Assembly (NCBI GenBank): GCA_964399955.1
Contig: CAYNST010000075.1
Coordinates: 1-16,456 of the forward strand
Origin: CAYNST01 sp964399955
GTDB taxonomy: Bacteria; Pseudomonadota; Gammaproteobacteria; Pseudomonadales; Cellvibrionaceae
DNA length: 16,456 bases
Reading direction: 5' to 3'
The notes beneath the pieces are model-generated. The model searched no databases. It was not told where the DNA came from and saw nothing but the letters and a program-made list of their open reading frames with translations. Position 1 is the first letter of the stretch. Each line of letters starts with the position of its first letter. Of the stretch, positions 6,804 through 15,782 are shown piece after piece. The position numbers and the translations under genes were made by a program.

Positions 6804-9800
6804 ATGACCGACACCAGCCTGCAGTTTGATTTTACCGCCGACGACACCTTGGCCGGCTTCCGCCTGCAACGCCTTGAAGTATTTAACTGGGGCACCTTTG
6901 ATGGGTGCGTTTGGGCGCTGGATTTACAGGGGCGCAACGGCCTTTTAACCGGAGATATCGGCTCCGGCAAGTCTACCCTGGTGGATGCCGTCACCACCTT
7001 GCTGGTACCGGCGCAGCGCATCAGTTACAACAAAGCCGCCGGTGCCGAGCAGAAGGAGCGCTCCTTGCGCTCCTACGTCCTTGGCTATTACAAATCCGAG
7101 CGCAGCGAAGCCTCCGGCAAGGCCAAACCGGTGGCCATTCGTGAGCCAAACAATTATTCAGTTATTCTGGGTGTGTTTCACAATCAGGGCTACGACCAAA
7201 CGGTGACCCTGGCGCAAGTGTTCTGGATGAAGGATGTGCAGGGCCAGCCGGAGCGGTTTTATGTAGGAGCGGAGCGGGCGCTGGGAATTGCCCGGGATTT
7301 TGCCGAGTTCGGGCCAGACATCAACAGCCTGCGCAAACGGTTGCGCAAGGACGGCGCAGAGGTCATGGACAGCTTTCCGCCCTACGGCGCCTGGTTTCGT
7401 CGGCGCTTTGGCATAGTCAACGATCAGGCGCTGGAGCTGTTCCACCAGACAGTGTCGATGAAATCGGTGGGCAATCTTACCCAATTTGTGCGCGGGCATA
7501 TGCTGGAGCCCTTCGAAGTGGGGCCGCGCATTCAGGCCCTGGTGGAGCACTTTGACAACTTAAACCGCGCCCACGAAGCCGTGCTCAAGGCCAAGCACCA
7601 AATAGAACGCCTGGCACCGCTGGTGAACGATTGCGCCAGCCATGCCGAACAGAGCGAACAAGTAACACAATTGCGCCACTGCCGGGATGCACTCAAACCG
7701 TATTTTTCAGCGGAAAAATCTCACCTGGTGGGCGAGCGGCTAACCCGCTGGCAGGCCGATCTTGTGCGACTGGAAAACAGGCTTGCACGCCTGAACGAAC
7801 AACTGCAAAAACAACGGGGTGAAGAAGGCGAACTCAAGCAACAAATTGCCGACAACGGCGGCGACCGCATTGAGCGCCTGAAGCAGGAAATGGCGCGCCT
7901 GGATTCCGAGCGCCAGCGTCGGTACAGCAATGCGCAGCGCTATAACCAACTGCTAACCCAGCTTGATTGGTCCGCCCCCGAGACGGACGCGGATTTTATT
8001 GCAATCAAGGGCCGGATGGGCAGTGAAATTGAGCGCATTCAGCAAGAGCAAAGCGCGGCTCAAAACACTCAAGGCGAATTGAACTTCCAGTTCCGCAATC
8101 TGCGCGAAGAGCATCAACACCTGCAGCAGGAAATAATTGGGCTTAAATCCCGCCGCAGCAACATTGATCAAGGCCAGATCCGCATTCGCGAGGCACTCTG
8201 CCAGGCCCTGCAGCTAGACGAGTCAGAGCTGCCTTTTGCCGGAGAACTGATTCAGGTGCGCGAGGAAGACAAGGCCTGGGAGGGCGCGGCGGAAAGGCTG
8301 CTGCGCAGCTTTGGCTTGTCGCTGTTGGTGCCGGATGAACACTACAACCGCGTGGCCGGCTGGGTGGATGAAACGCATCTTCGCGGCCGACTGGTGTATT
8401 ACCGGGTGCGCCCGCCTGCACGCGCGGAGCTGCCTCAACTGCATCCAGACTCCCTGGTACACAAGCTGTCCGTTAAACCGGATTCGGCTTTTTATACCTG
8501 GCTGGAGCAGGAGATTGCCCACCGGTTTGACCTGGCCTGCTGCGACAGCCACGAGCAATTTCGCCGGGAGCGGCGCGCCATTACCCTTCGCGGCCAGATA
8601 AAGTCCGGCAACGAGCGCCACGAGAAAGACGACCGTCACGCGCTGGCTGACCGCAGCCGTTACGTACTCGGCTGGAACAACCAGGACAAGATCGCCGCTT
8701 TGGAGGCCAAGGCGCATCAGCTGGAAAACGACTTACTGACTCTGGCCGCGCAACTGGAAGCCGTTAACCAAACCATCAAAGGTTTACAGCAACGCCTGCA
8801 GAGCTTGGGAAAGCTTGAAGAGTACCAGCAATTCCAGGATCTGGACTGGCAACCCCTGGTTTATCAAATCGAGAAAACCAAAGACGAATTAGCGGCTTTG
8901 GAGGCCGCCTCCAACCTGCTGCAACTGCTTGCGCAACAACTCCGCGCACTGGAAACGGAGCGGGCCGGCACGGAGCGGCAACTGGATGAGGTAAAGCACG
9001 AACGCGGGCAGCTATCGGCCAAAATAGAGGGGCAACTGGCACTGCAGGCGGAGCTTGCGGAGCTGCTTGCCACGCCGGAAAGTCACGCCAGCCGGGGGTT
9101 GTTCGCGCAGATTGAGCAACTGCGCCAGGAAGCGCTTGGCGAGCACACGCTAACCATCGAATCCTGCGACAACCGCGAACAGGAGCTGCGCAAGTGGCTG
9201 CAGGTTAAAATCGACACACAGGACAGGCGAATTGCAGACCTGCAAAGCAAAATAATCAGAGCAATGACCGACTACAAAAATGCCTACCCCCTGGAAACCC
9301 AGGAGGTGGATGTCTCGGTCCGCTCGGCGGAGGAATTTGGCACAATGCTCAATGCATTGCAAGCAGATGACTTGCCGCGCTTTGAAGCACGCTTCAAGGA
9401 GCTGTTAAATGAAAACACCATTCGTGAGGTAGCCAACTTCCAGTCCCAGCTCAACCGCGAGCGGGAAACCATCAAAGAGCGCATTGCCCAAATCAACGAG
9501 TCTCTCACACAAATCGACTACAACTCCGGCCGTTACATTCTGTTGGAGGCTCAATCTGCACAGGATGCCGATATTCGCGACTTTCAAACCGAACTGCGCA
9601 CCTGTACCGAAGGCAGCCTGACCGGCTCGGACGATGAACAGTATTCCGAAGCCAAGTTTCTGCAGGTCAAACATATCATCGAGCGCTTTCGCGGGCGGGA
9701 AGGCTTGACTGAGCCGGACAAGCGCTGGACGCAAAAAGTTACCGATGTGCGCAACTGGTTTACCTTTGCCGCCAGCGAGCGCTGGCGCGAGGACAACAGC

Positions 9801-10193
9801 GAACATGAACACTACTCGGATTCCGGCGGCAAATCCGGTGGGCAAAAAGAAAAGCTTGCCTACACCATCCTGGCGGCAAGCCTGGCGTATCAGTTTGGAC
9901 TTGAGTGGGGGGAGGTCCGCTCGCGCTCGTTCCGCTTCGTCGTCATTGACGAAGCTTTTGGCCGCGGCTCGGATGAATCCGCCGAATATGGCCTGAAGCT
10001 GTTTGCCAGCCTCAATCTGCAATTGTTGATCGTCACGCCGCTGCAAAAAATACACATCATTGAGCCCCATGTGGCAAGCGTAGGGTTTGTGCACAACGAA
10101 GGCGGACGCGCCTCCAAGATTCGCAACCTGACCATAGAACAGTACCATCGGGAAAAGGCGCAGGCTGACAGCGCCCGTGGCTTGGGCGATTAG
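6804..10193 (+). CDS. jetC: Wadjet SMC-like ATPase JetC
   Basis: This 1129-aa protein is the JetC motor subunit of type I Wadjet, an SMC/MukB-like ATPase whose dimers extrude DNA loops. The N-terminal head has a Walker A motif GDIGSGKS (residues 50-57). Two long coiled coils (roughly 250-460 and 620-960, rich in QLRALETERAGTERQL-like heptads) flank a hinge-like globular part around 470-625. The C-terminal head has the ABC signature SGGQ (about 1011-1014) within DSGGKSGGQKEKLAYTIL, and Walker B FVVIDE (about 1045-1050), so all ATPase motifs look intact. The end (TPLQKIHIIEPHVASVGFV) is typical of JetC proteins. The start ATG at 6804 lies 12 bases after the SEC-C gene, without a clear ribosome binding site. 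A long minus-strand frame over its 3' end is a coding shadow. Confidence 0.96.
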   Translation: MTDTSLQFDFTADDTLAGFRLQRLEVFNWGTFDGCVWALDLQGRNGLLTGDIGSGKSTLVDAVTTLLVPAQRISYNKAAGAEQKERSLRSYVLGYYKSERSEASGKAKPVAIREPNNYSVILGVFHNQGYDQTVTLAQVFWMKDVQGQPERFYVGAERALGIARDFAEFGPDINSLRKRLRKDGAEVMDSFPPYGAWFRRRFGIVNDQALELFHQTVSMKSVGNLTQFVRGHMLEPFEVGPRIQALVEHFDNLNRAHEAVLKAKHQIERLAPLVNDCASHAEQSEQVTQLRHCRDALKPYFSAEKSHLVGERLTRWQADLVRLENRLARLNEQLQKQRGEEGELKQQIADNGGDRIERLKQEMARLDSERQRRYSNAQRYNQLLTQLDWSAPETDADFIAIKGRMGSEIERIQQEQSAAQNTQGELNFQFRNLREEHQHLQQEIIGLKSRRSNIDQGQIRIREALCQALQLDESELPFAGELIQVREEDKAWEGAAERLLRSFGLSLLVPDEHYNRVAGWVDETHLRGRLVYYRVRPPARAELPQLHPDSLVHKLSVKPDSAFYTWLEQEIAHRFDLACCDSHEQFRRERRAITLRGQIKSGNERHEKDDRHALADRSRYVLGWNNQDKIAALEAKAHQLENDLLTLAAQLEAVNQTIKGLQQRLQSLGKLEEYQQFQDLDWQPLVYQIEKTKDELAALEAASNLLQLLAQQLRALETERAGTERQLDEVKHERGQLSAKIEGQLALQAELAELLATPESHASRGLFAQIEQLRQEALGEHTLTIESCDNREQELRKWLQVKIDTQDRRIADLQSKIIRAMTDYKNAYPLETQEVDVSVRSAEEFGTMLNALQADDLPRFEARFKELLNENTIREVANFQSQLNRERETIKERIAQINESLTQIDYNSGRYILLEAQSAQDADIRDFQTELRTCTEGSLTGSDDEQYSEAKFLQVKHIIERFRGREGLTEPDKRWTQKVTDVRNWFTFAASERWREDNSEHEHYSDSGGKSGGQKEKLAYTILAASLAYQFGLEWGEVRSRSFRFVVIDEAFGRGSDESAEYGLKLFASLNLQLLIVTPLQKIHIIEPHVASVGFVHNEGGRASKIRNLTIEQYHREKAQADSARGLGD

Positions 10194-10195
10194 CG

Positions 10196-11398
10196 GTGGC
10201 AAGTTGGACGCGGGCCAAGGACCTGCGCGCGCAAGTAGCGCAGCTGTGGGCGCGGGGCGACTTGCTTGCCAGTGACCTGGCCGAAGAGCCGCCCTTCCCC
10301 AGGCGCCTGCTGCTGAAAAAGCCAAGCAGCGCCGAGCTGTCAGAGCGCTTCGCCGAAGTGCGCGACTGGATAGCGGAGTTGCAACAGCTTGCGGAATTGC
10401 GCCTGGAGATGAAACCGGTGCGCCATCGGGTACTGGGGCAAAATCTGATACCCGACGCTGTTTGGCTTGACGGGCTGGACCCCGCAGTGCGCCTGCTTGG
10501 CAAGCAGCGCGAGCTACAGCAATTCCGGAGCCTGGTGGCGTCCACCCGCCAGCGCCAGCCGGCACTATTGCCCTGGCTGCAGCGCCAGCCCCTCAAAGCC
10601 TTGGGCTTGGTCCCAGCCTGGCCGCGTCTGCTTGATGTTGTGGCCTGGCTCCAGGCGCATCCCCGGCCCGGCATTTACCTGCGCCAAATGGATATTCCCG
10701 GGGTGGACACCAAATTTGTCGAGGCCCACCGTGGGACTCTGCTAGAGCTACTGGATATGTGCCTGCCGGCTGAGTGCATTGATGACAGCCGGCGCGGTGC
10801 CAGTCAGTTTGAGCGCCGCTATTTTTTCAAGACCAAGCCGCTGCGTTTGCGCTTCCGCATCGTAGACCCTGACATCCGTATGCTGGATGGCCCCGACAAC
10901 GACGTTACCCTGTCTGCCGCGGATTTTTGCGCCTTGCAGCACAGCCTTTGGCTGCAGTCCATCCGCCAGGTTTTTATCACCGAAAACGAAATCAACTTCC
11001 TGGCGTTTCCACCCGTGGCAAAAAGTCTGGTGGTATTTGGCGCCGGTTACGGCTTTGAGCAGTTGACGGATATTCCCTGGCTGCAGCAGCGCGCGATCTT
11101 TTACTGGGGCGACATAGACACCCACGGTTTTGCCATTCTTGATCAATTACGCAGCCACTTGCCGCAGGCCCACAGCCTGCTGATGGACGAGGCAACCCTG
11201 CTGGCTCACAAAACCAGCTGGGGGCGCGAGCCCAAGCCCCAGATCAGAGCTTTAACGCGTTTGACGGAGGCCGAGCAGTTGTTATACAGGGATCTTTGCG
11301 ACAACCGCTTTGGCCCGCAACTGCGCCTGGAACAGGAGAGGGTCAACTACCGCTGGCTGCTCCGCCACTTGGCGGAACCCACCGGCGGGGCGGTGTAG
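10196..11398 (+). CDS. jetD: Wadjet nuclease subunit JetD (DUF3322/DUF2220)
   Basis: This 400-aa protein has the N-terminal DUF3322 and C-terminal DUF2220 regions of JetD, the Wadjet subunit with a topoisomerase VI/Spo11-like Toprim fold that cleaves the plasmid DNA after JetABC has recognised it. The Toprim acidic residues are visible: ITENEINFL (Glu263/Glu265) after a beta strand, and YWGDIDTHGF (Asp306 and Asp308). The region RRYFFKTKPLRLRFRIVD and the final LEQERVNYRWL also fit the family. The start is a GTG only 2 bases after the jetC stop, with no separate promoter, which suggests translational coupling to jetC. It is the last gene of the operon; no clear intrinsic terminator follows, only a short hairpin without a T-run at 11523-11541. 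Confidence 0.94.
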   Translation: MASWTRAKDLRAQVAQLWARGDLLASDLAEEPPFPRRLLLKKPSSAELSERFAEVRDWIAELQQLAELRLEMKPVRHRVLGQNLIPDAVWLDGLDPAVRLLGKQRELQQFRSLVASTRQRQPALLPWLQRQPLKALGLVPAWPRLLDVVAWLQAHPRPGIYLRQMDIPGVDTKFVEAHRGTLLELLDMCLPAECIDDSRRGASQFERRYFFKTKPLRLRFRIVDPDIRMLDGPDNDVTLSAADFCALQHSLWLQSIRQVFITENEINFLAFPPVAKSLVVFGAGYGFEQLTDIPWLQQRAIFYWGDIDTHGFAILDQLRSHLPQAHSLLMDEATLLAHKTSWGREPKPQIRALTRLTEAEQLLYRDLCDNRFGPQLRLEQERVNYRWLLRHLAEPTGGAV

Positions 11399-11522
11399 AT
11401 AGCACATCATGTTGATTGCCGGCGTCACTACAACACTGGGTCCAGCAAGACCTCCAACCTCTCCGAATAATCCCCTCACTCGCCACCCTGCCATCCAGAA
11501 TAGCGGGCGAACGAAGCCGTCA

Positions 11523-11541
11523 CGGCTCTGGCATTGAGCCG
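11523..11541 (+). terminator. Weak hairpin downstream of jetD (possible terminator)
   Basis: CGGCTC and GAGCCG form a perfect 6-bp stem around a 7-base loop, about 125 bases after the jetD stop. No T-run follows, so this is at best a weak or Rho-assisted terminator. Confidence 0.2.
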
Positions 11542-11580
11542 GCAGACGTACAGAAGCTACGCGCCTCAACAAGCAATTAA

Positions 11581-11596
11581 CTGGTCAGGAATACAG
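11581..11596. promoter_or_regulatory. Candidate LexA (SOS) box
   Basis: CTGGTCAGGAATACAG has the CTG-N10-CAG form of proteobacterial LexA operators. The right half (ACAG) is perfect and the left half (CTGG) has one mismatch to CTGT. It abuts the -35 element of the predicted promoter of the DnaQ/GIY-YIG gene. E. coli cho, a relative of the GIY-YIG part, is known to be LexA-controlled, which supports the call; binding itself is inferred. The spacer matches the AT-rich consensus only partly. Confidence 0.45.
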
Positions 11597-11597
11597 C

Positions 11598-11626
11598 TTG
11601 AATACTTATTGACCAGCCGTTAGAGT
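11598..11626 (+). promoter_or_regulatory. Predicted sigma70 promoter for the DnaQ/GIY-YIG gene
   Basis: TTGAAT (11598-11603) and TAGAGT (11621-11626) each match 4 of 6 consensus bases and are separated by exactly 17 bases. Transcription would start near 11633, leaving a leader of about 35 bases. A 7-bp inverted repeat (CTGGTCA at 11581-11587, TGACCAG at 11610-11616) overlaps this promoter and may be a second operator element. Confidence 0.45.
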
Positions 11627-11668
11627 AACCGCTCAAGTACACCCGGCAGACAGGCAGAGCGCAACGTG

Positions 11669-13105
11669 ATGATCAAACCAACCCCCTTCCTGCCGGGACT
11701 GGACCGGCCCCTGGCCATAGTGGATATCGAAACCACCGGCGGCAGCGTCACGCGCGACCGCATAACCGAGATTGGCATTGTCGAGGTGGACGAAAACGGC
11801 GTGCGCGAATGGAGCACTCTGATCAACCCGCAGATGGCCATTCCCTACACCATCCAGCGCCTCACCGGCATTACGGACGCCATGGTGGCGGAGGCGCCGC
11901 GTTTTGAGCAGGTGGCCAAGGACATTTTTCTGCGTCTGCAGGGCAAGGTGTTTGTTGCTCATAATGTTCGCTTTGACTATGGCTTTTTGCGCAACGCCTT
12001 TGGTGACCTGGGATTTGCGCTCAATCAGGAGTTGCTGTGCACGGTCCGGCTCTCCCGGGCGCTGTACCCGGCGGCCGAAGGCCACAGCCTGGAAAAAATC
12101 ATTCAACGGTTCAACATTCCGGTAGATAGCCGCCACCGCGCAATGGCCGACGCCCGCGCCACCTGGGCATTTATCTGCCGCGCACGGGACGAAAAGCCCC
12201 CGCAAGAGTTTGCCCAGGCAATACAAAACCAAACCCGCCGGCCCAGCCTGCCGCCCGGCCTGGATGCGGCCGTGCTGGACGACCTGCCCAACGCCCCCGG
12301 CGTGTATTATTTTTACGGCGAGGGCGGCGCTCTTCTGTACGTTGGCAAAAGTGTGGATCTGCGCAAGCGTGTGCTGTCGCATTTCTGCGCGGACCACGCC
12401 ACCAGCCGGGAAATGAAACTGTGCCAGCAGGTACGCGATATCCGCGTAACCCAAACTACCGGCGAGCTGAGCGCCTTGCTATTGGAGGCGCAAGAGATAA
12501 AGACGCTGCAACCGTTGTTCAACCGCCGCCTGCGCCGCGTCAGCCAGTTGCACACCATTCAGCTGCGTGAGGACAAGCTCGGCCTGCTCCGCCCCGAGAC
12601 CTGCACCGTCAACCAAGCCGACCGCAGCCAGCGCCTGTACGGGCTGTTTCGCGGCGCAGTCAAAGCGCGTGAGACACTGGCCGCCATCAGCCGAGAGCGC
12701 GGCCTGTGCGATCACATCCTGGTCCGCCCCTCTCCGCTCGGTTCCGCCTGCATGAGCCGGCAACTCAAACGCTGCAAGGGCTTGTGCAGCGGGGACTGGT
12801 CTGCACTGCACCACAACACCGCACTGATGGATGCCCTGGGGACGATGGCATTAAAAACCTGGCCCTACACCGGGCCGGTGGCTCTGCTTGAGCGGGCGAA
12901 AAAGGGGGAAGACTATACGGCGTTTATTATTGATAACTGGTGTCTGGTTGCCACTGATGCAGGGGTGGGCGAGCCAGCACCTGCCAAGCTCCAAGAATTC
13001 AGAAGCCAGCAGGCATTTTTGGACAAGGATATTTATCGCTACCTGGTGAAAGCGCTGCTGAAGCCGGGGCCGGAGCTGCGGGTGGTGCCGCTCAAGGCGG
13101 GTTAG
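11669..13105 (+). CDS. DnaQ-like 3'-5' exonuclease fused to Cho/UvrC-type GIY-YIG endonuclease
   Basis: This 478-aa protein has two nuclease domains. Residues ~14-172 are a DEDDh exonuclease of the DnaQ (DNA polymerase III epsilon) type: DIETTG (Asp19, Glu21), AHNVRFDYGFL (Asp103), and HRAMAD (His156, Asp161) give the complete catalytic set. Residues ~207-285 are a GIY-YIG domain like that of UvrC and Cho: PGVYYFY for GIY, LYVGKS for YIG, then the catalytic-type Arg in LRKRVLSHF. The remainder includes a Cys-containing KRCKGLCSG stretch that is common in this family. Such fusions are known in gammaproteobacteria and are expected to act in excision repair, cutting 3' of lesions and trimming. 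The in-frame GTG at 11666 and ATG at 11669 are both possible starts; ATG is chosen. A LexA-like box upstream suggests SOS control. It is probably separate from the Wadjet operon. Confidence 0.9.
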   Translation: MIKPTPFLPGLDRPLAIVDIETTGGSVTRDRITEIGIVEVDENGVREWSTLINPQMAIPYTIQRLTGITDAMVAEAPRFEQVAKDIFLRLQGKVFVAHNVRFDYGFLRNAFGDLGFALNQELLCTVRLSRALYPAAEGHSLEKIIQRFNIPVDSRHRAMADARATWAFICRARDEKPPQEFAQAIQNQTRRPSLPPGLDAAVLDDLPNAPGVYYFYGEGGALLYVGKSVDLRKRVLSHFCADHATSREMKLCQQVRDIRVTQTTGELSALLLEAQEIKTLQPLFNRRLRRVSQLHTIQLREDKLGLLRPETCTVNQADRSQRLYGLFRGAVKARETLAAISRERGLCDHILVRPSPLGSACMSRQLKRCKGLCSGDWSALHHNTALMDALGTMALKTWPYTGPVALLERAKKGEDYTAFIIDNWCLVATDAGVGEPAPAKLQEFRSQQAFLDKDIYRYLVKALLKPGPELRVVPLKAG

Positions 13106-13705
13106 CCCAGTCAATGGCATATACACGGGCAGAACACACGCCGGCCTAACTTGACTTTCAGCGGAAGCTGAACTAACGCTTCTGGCGGCCAGCAGACAAA
13201 AGCGCTGGTGTTTGCCCCGGCGATGGCACGGCCCCCCGGTTGCGCGCCTGTTCTACGCCTGCACTCATTGAGCCAGTCATGCAAGCAGTGGCCTGTCCAG
13301 ACGCTTCATCTGCACCGGCATAGGTGGATCGGTCCCGCCAACCTGGCGCCCCCAGCACCAACACATTGACGCCAATTAACGCCGTTACGCGCCACTCGCA
13401 TTCTTCAAAAACCTACTATACTAAATTCCAACAACCCCCATTCAAGCTGGCAAATCAAGGTTGTTACGGGCCGCTGGGCCTTCTCAAACGTCGTGAATGC
13501 CATAGTTACAGCCTCGGGGAAGAGCAACCCCTGCGGCACCTAATCGTAACCCCGCGAATGCGCGATAGCGAATAGGCCGTTGAAGCTGCTCGAAGTTTTG
13601 GACTGGGAAGGCGCTTGTTATACGTCTCAATGGTGCCGGCCAAATCCGAGATGTTGAATACCTGGAAATTGCGCCATTACAATCATCAATCATTGGGTTT
13701 AGGCA
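13106..13705. other. 600-bp region without a supported gene
   Basis: Short frames on both strands show no family resemblance. Visible structure includes a perfect 6-bp stem with a GGAA loop (TTCAGC/GCTGAA, 13157-13172) about 50 bases after the nuclease stop, without a T-run, and a TATACT hexamer at 13417-13422 lacking a good -35 partner. The promoter of the signalling module is expected near the right end, but I cannot place it. Confidence 0.45.
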
Positions 13706-14302
13706 ATGTCACCACTCGACACCAGCATATCAGCAAAAATTGGAGACATCTGCAGGAATGCATCACTGCAGCAAACCCTTCATTTCTCTGGTTGTGATTC
13801 CTTAAGAGTTGAAGAAATGGAGCGCGGCTTTCTGCTGGGCCAGGTTCTAGCGCAGCAGATGATTCTCATTGTCGTCTCTGGACCGGAGATAAGCATCACC
13901 CTTAAGATCCATTTCAACAGTAGCGTAAGCGATAAGCTTCGGCGTATAAAATTCGGTGAGCTTCCAGCGGATGACCCCACCGCCGCCACTAAGGTAATCG
14001 ATTACATGAAGGAGCTTACCAATCGGATCTGCGGCCAAATATGCCGAACCTTTCAGCGGAACAACGTAACCTCCGGAATGTGCATTCCGCTGAACATGCG
14101 TGGCTTTTACGAGCTATACGCGGACTACACCCCAAATGAAGGCATCATCAAGAAATTTGGCCATGCCTGGAGACTATCTGGCGAATTTGGCTCCCTCGTG
14201 TGCACAGCCTATGTTGAGGTGAGCGATAGCGCGGCAGTATCCAACTTACAGCATGTAGACGAAACCGCCTCTAGCGACGATGACGAACTGGAGTATTTGT
14301 GA
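13706..14302 (+). CDS. CheX/CheC-like phosphatase domain protein
   Basis: This 198-aa protein shows the signature of the CheC/CheX/FliY family of CheY-P phosphatases. That signature is [D/S]-x3-E-x2-N followed by a Pro about 22 residues on. Here Asp99-YMK-Glu103-LT-Asn106 is followed by Pro128 after 21 residues. Flanking strands (MILIVVSGPEISITLKIHF before, CIPLNMRGFYELYADY after) fit the alpha/beta fold of CheX. There is no signal peptide or membrane segment, and the C-terminal ~20 residues are acidic. The start ATG at 13706 has only a weak AGG upstream. Its stop overlaps the next start by GTGA, so it is translationally coupled to the diguanylate cyclase, and a lone receiver gene follows. 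Its probable partner for dephosphorylation is that receiver (inference). The family call is made from the motif alone, with overall similarity modest. Confidence 0.6.
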   Translation: MSPLDTSISAKIGDICRNASLQQTLHFSGCDSLRVEEMERGFLLGQVLAQQMILIVVSGPEISITLKIHFNSSVSDKLRRIKFGELPADDPTAATKVIDYMKELTNRICGQICRTFQRNNVTSGMCIPLNMRGFYELYADYTPNEGIIKKFGHAWRLSGEFGSLVCTAYVEVSDSAAVSNLQHVDETASSDDDELEYL

Positions 14303-15702
14303 GCAACAACAACAACGAACTGCTAGCAAGCTACAAGGTTTTTTCACTGCTGGAAAAAGCCAGTGATAACGCTGAATTCATGCTGGACAACATGCCCGGT
14401 ATGTTTGTAGTAGTAACCAAGGATTTAAAGGTTGTCAGATCCAATAGGGAGTTCGCTGCTATCGCAGGGTTCGCCATAGATGATGTATTAGGTTTTGACT
14501 TGAAAACCCTTTTTAGCCCCGAGAATACCTTAAGCTTGCTAAGGTACCTTGCGCCGCTACAAATAGGTAACACTGACACGAAGAACATTGAATTTGAGCT
14601 TGAAATCATAGCCCCGCACCTGAAAACAGTCACCCGGCAGTGCTACTGGCAAGCCTCCATGCTAAGCCTTAAGAATAGCGCTTACGGTGATCTGATCAGC
14701 ATCACCGGCAAGGACATCTCCGACCTATACCAAACGGAGATGAAGTTACAAAGCATCTTTTCCAATCTACCGCTCAGCGTTCTTCTGATTGGATCCGACG
14801 GGAAAATAAAAGAGGTTCTTTCGCAATTTAGCGAGGTTATTTTCAACAGCAATAAACTGGTTGGAACAAGCTTTGTATCTCTATTCAAGAACGCCAAGGG
14901 CATTGACAATGACTGCAGCATTGACGGGCTTATAAATATAGTTTCATGCCTGGGGAAAAACAAAAGCAGCTATAGCGATGCCGCCGATTCACTTCCCCGC
15001 GCCATCGCCATTCATGATAAATACAGGGCCGACATCAAGTGGGTTAGTATCGGTTGCCAGCCTATTATGAAGTCAGGCGTCGTTGACGGGTTTATTGTAA
15101 TGATTGAAGATGCGACGGAGACCGTGGCAACCAGAAGGGAGATGGATCGCGTATCAGAGCTGGAGCGGCAGATACAGACGGTATATGAAACCGCCATCCG
15201 CGACCCTCTAACCGGGCTTTATACCCGGCTGTTTATGAAAGAAAGCTTAAAGAATATTACCAGCAGCTTTCATAGAGAACACATAAACGGAATGGCTATA
15301 TTGATAATGGACGTTGACCACTTCAAGCGCATCAACGATACCCACGGCCACGGAATGGGAGATAAGGTGCTCAGTGAAATCGGTCGGGTCATTCTAAATC
15401 AGATCCGCGACAAAGACATCGCCATACGCTATGGTGGCGAAGAATTTCTTATCGTATTGCCCTCCAATTTGGGTGATATCAACTCCGGCAAAATTGTCGC
15501 GGAGCGTATACGTCAGGAGGTGGCCAACCTTAAGTTCGAACTAACCTCTGGCGAGGTCGTGACAGTCACGATCAGCGGTGGCGCAGCATGGTGTAACAAA
15601 GATGAACACATTGATGCCGCCATTGAGCGGGCTGACGGTCATCTTTATGAGGCAAAGCGACTCGGCCGAAACTGTATAGTCTCAGAGAGGACTGGCGCAT
15701 GA
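14299..15702 (+). CDS. PAS-PAS-GGDEF diguanylate cyclase
   Basis: This 467-aa cytoplasmic protein has two PAS-like sensor domains (about residues 25-145 and 150-275), a short signalling helix (SELERQIQTVYETAIRDPLTG), and a GGDEF domain from about 298 to 465. The active site is GGEEF (379-383), and the upstream inhibitory I-site RDKD (370-373) is intact, so it should make c-di-GMP from GTP and be product-inhibited. Conserved DPLTGLYTR, DVDHFKRINDTHGHGMGDK and the C-terminal ADGHLYEAKRLGRN are present. There is no transmembrane helix. It starts with GTG overlapping the upstream stop (GTGA), so it is translated coupled to the CheX-like gene; the receiver gene follows after 80 bases. The PAS ligand cannot be told from sequence. 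Confidence 0.9.
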   Translation: MSNNNNELLASYKVFSLLEKASDNAEFMLDNMPGMFVVVTKDLKVVRSNREFAAIAGFAIDDVLGFDLKTLFSPENTLSLLRYLAPLQIGNTDTKNIEFELEIIAPHLKTVTRQCYWQASMLSLKNSAYGDLISITGKDISDLYQTEMKLQSIFSNLPLSVLLIGSDGKIKEVLSQFSEVIFNSNKLVGTSFVSLFKNAKGIDNDCSIDGLINIVSCLGKNKSSYSDAADSLPRAIAIHDKYRADIKWVSIGCQPIMKSGVVDGFIVMIEDATETVATRREMDRVSELERQIQTVYETAIRDPLTGLYTRLFMKESLKNITSSFHREHINGMAILIMDVDHFKRINDTHGHGMGDKVLSEIGRVILNQIRDKDIAIRYGGEEFLIVLPSNLGDINSGKIVAERIRQEVANLKFELTSGEVVTVTISGGAAWCNKDEHIDAAIERADGHLYEAKRLGRNCIVSERTGA

Positions 15703-15782
15703 TCTACACTTCGTTTTCCTGTGTATACTCACGCAGCCTCATCATGCTGAACTCGGCTTTGAACATCCTGGAGCGCTAAAAC

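Noticed and set aside
9405..10565. 386-aa open frame on the minus strand
   Set aside because: It lies antisense to the strongly supported jetC end and jetD start; its composition (Ala/Gly/Pro/Arg-rich, no motif) is that of a coding shadow.
11633..12454. 273-aa minus-strand frame over the nuclease fusion gene
   Set aside because: It is antisense to complete DEDDh and GIY-YIG motifs and has no recognisable domain.
13141..13180. Possible integron-type recombination site (CCTAAC ... CTAACGC)
   Set aside because: The outer core sites do not form the inverted pair expected of attC sites; only a short internal hairpin is present.
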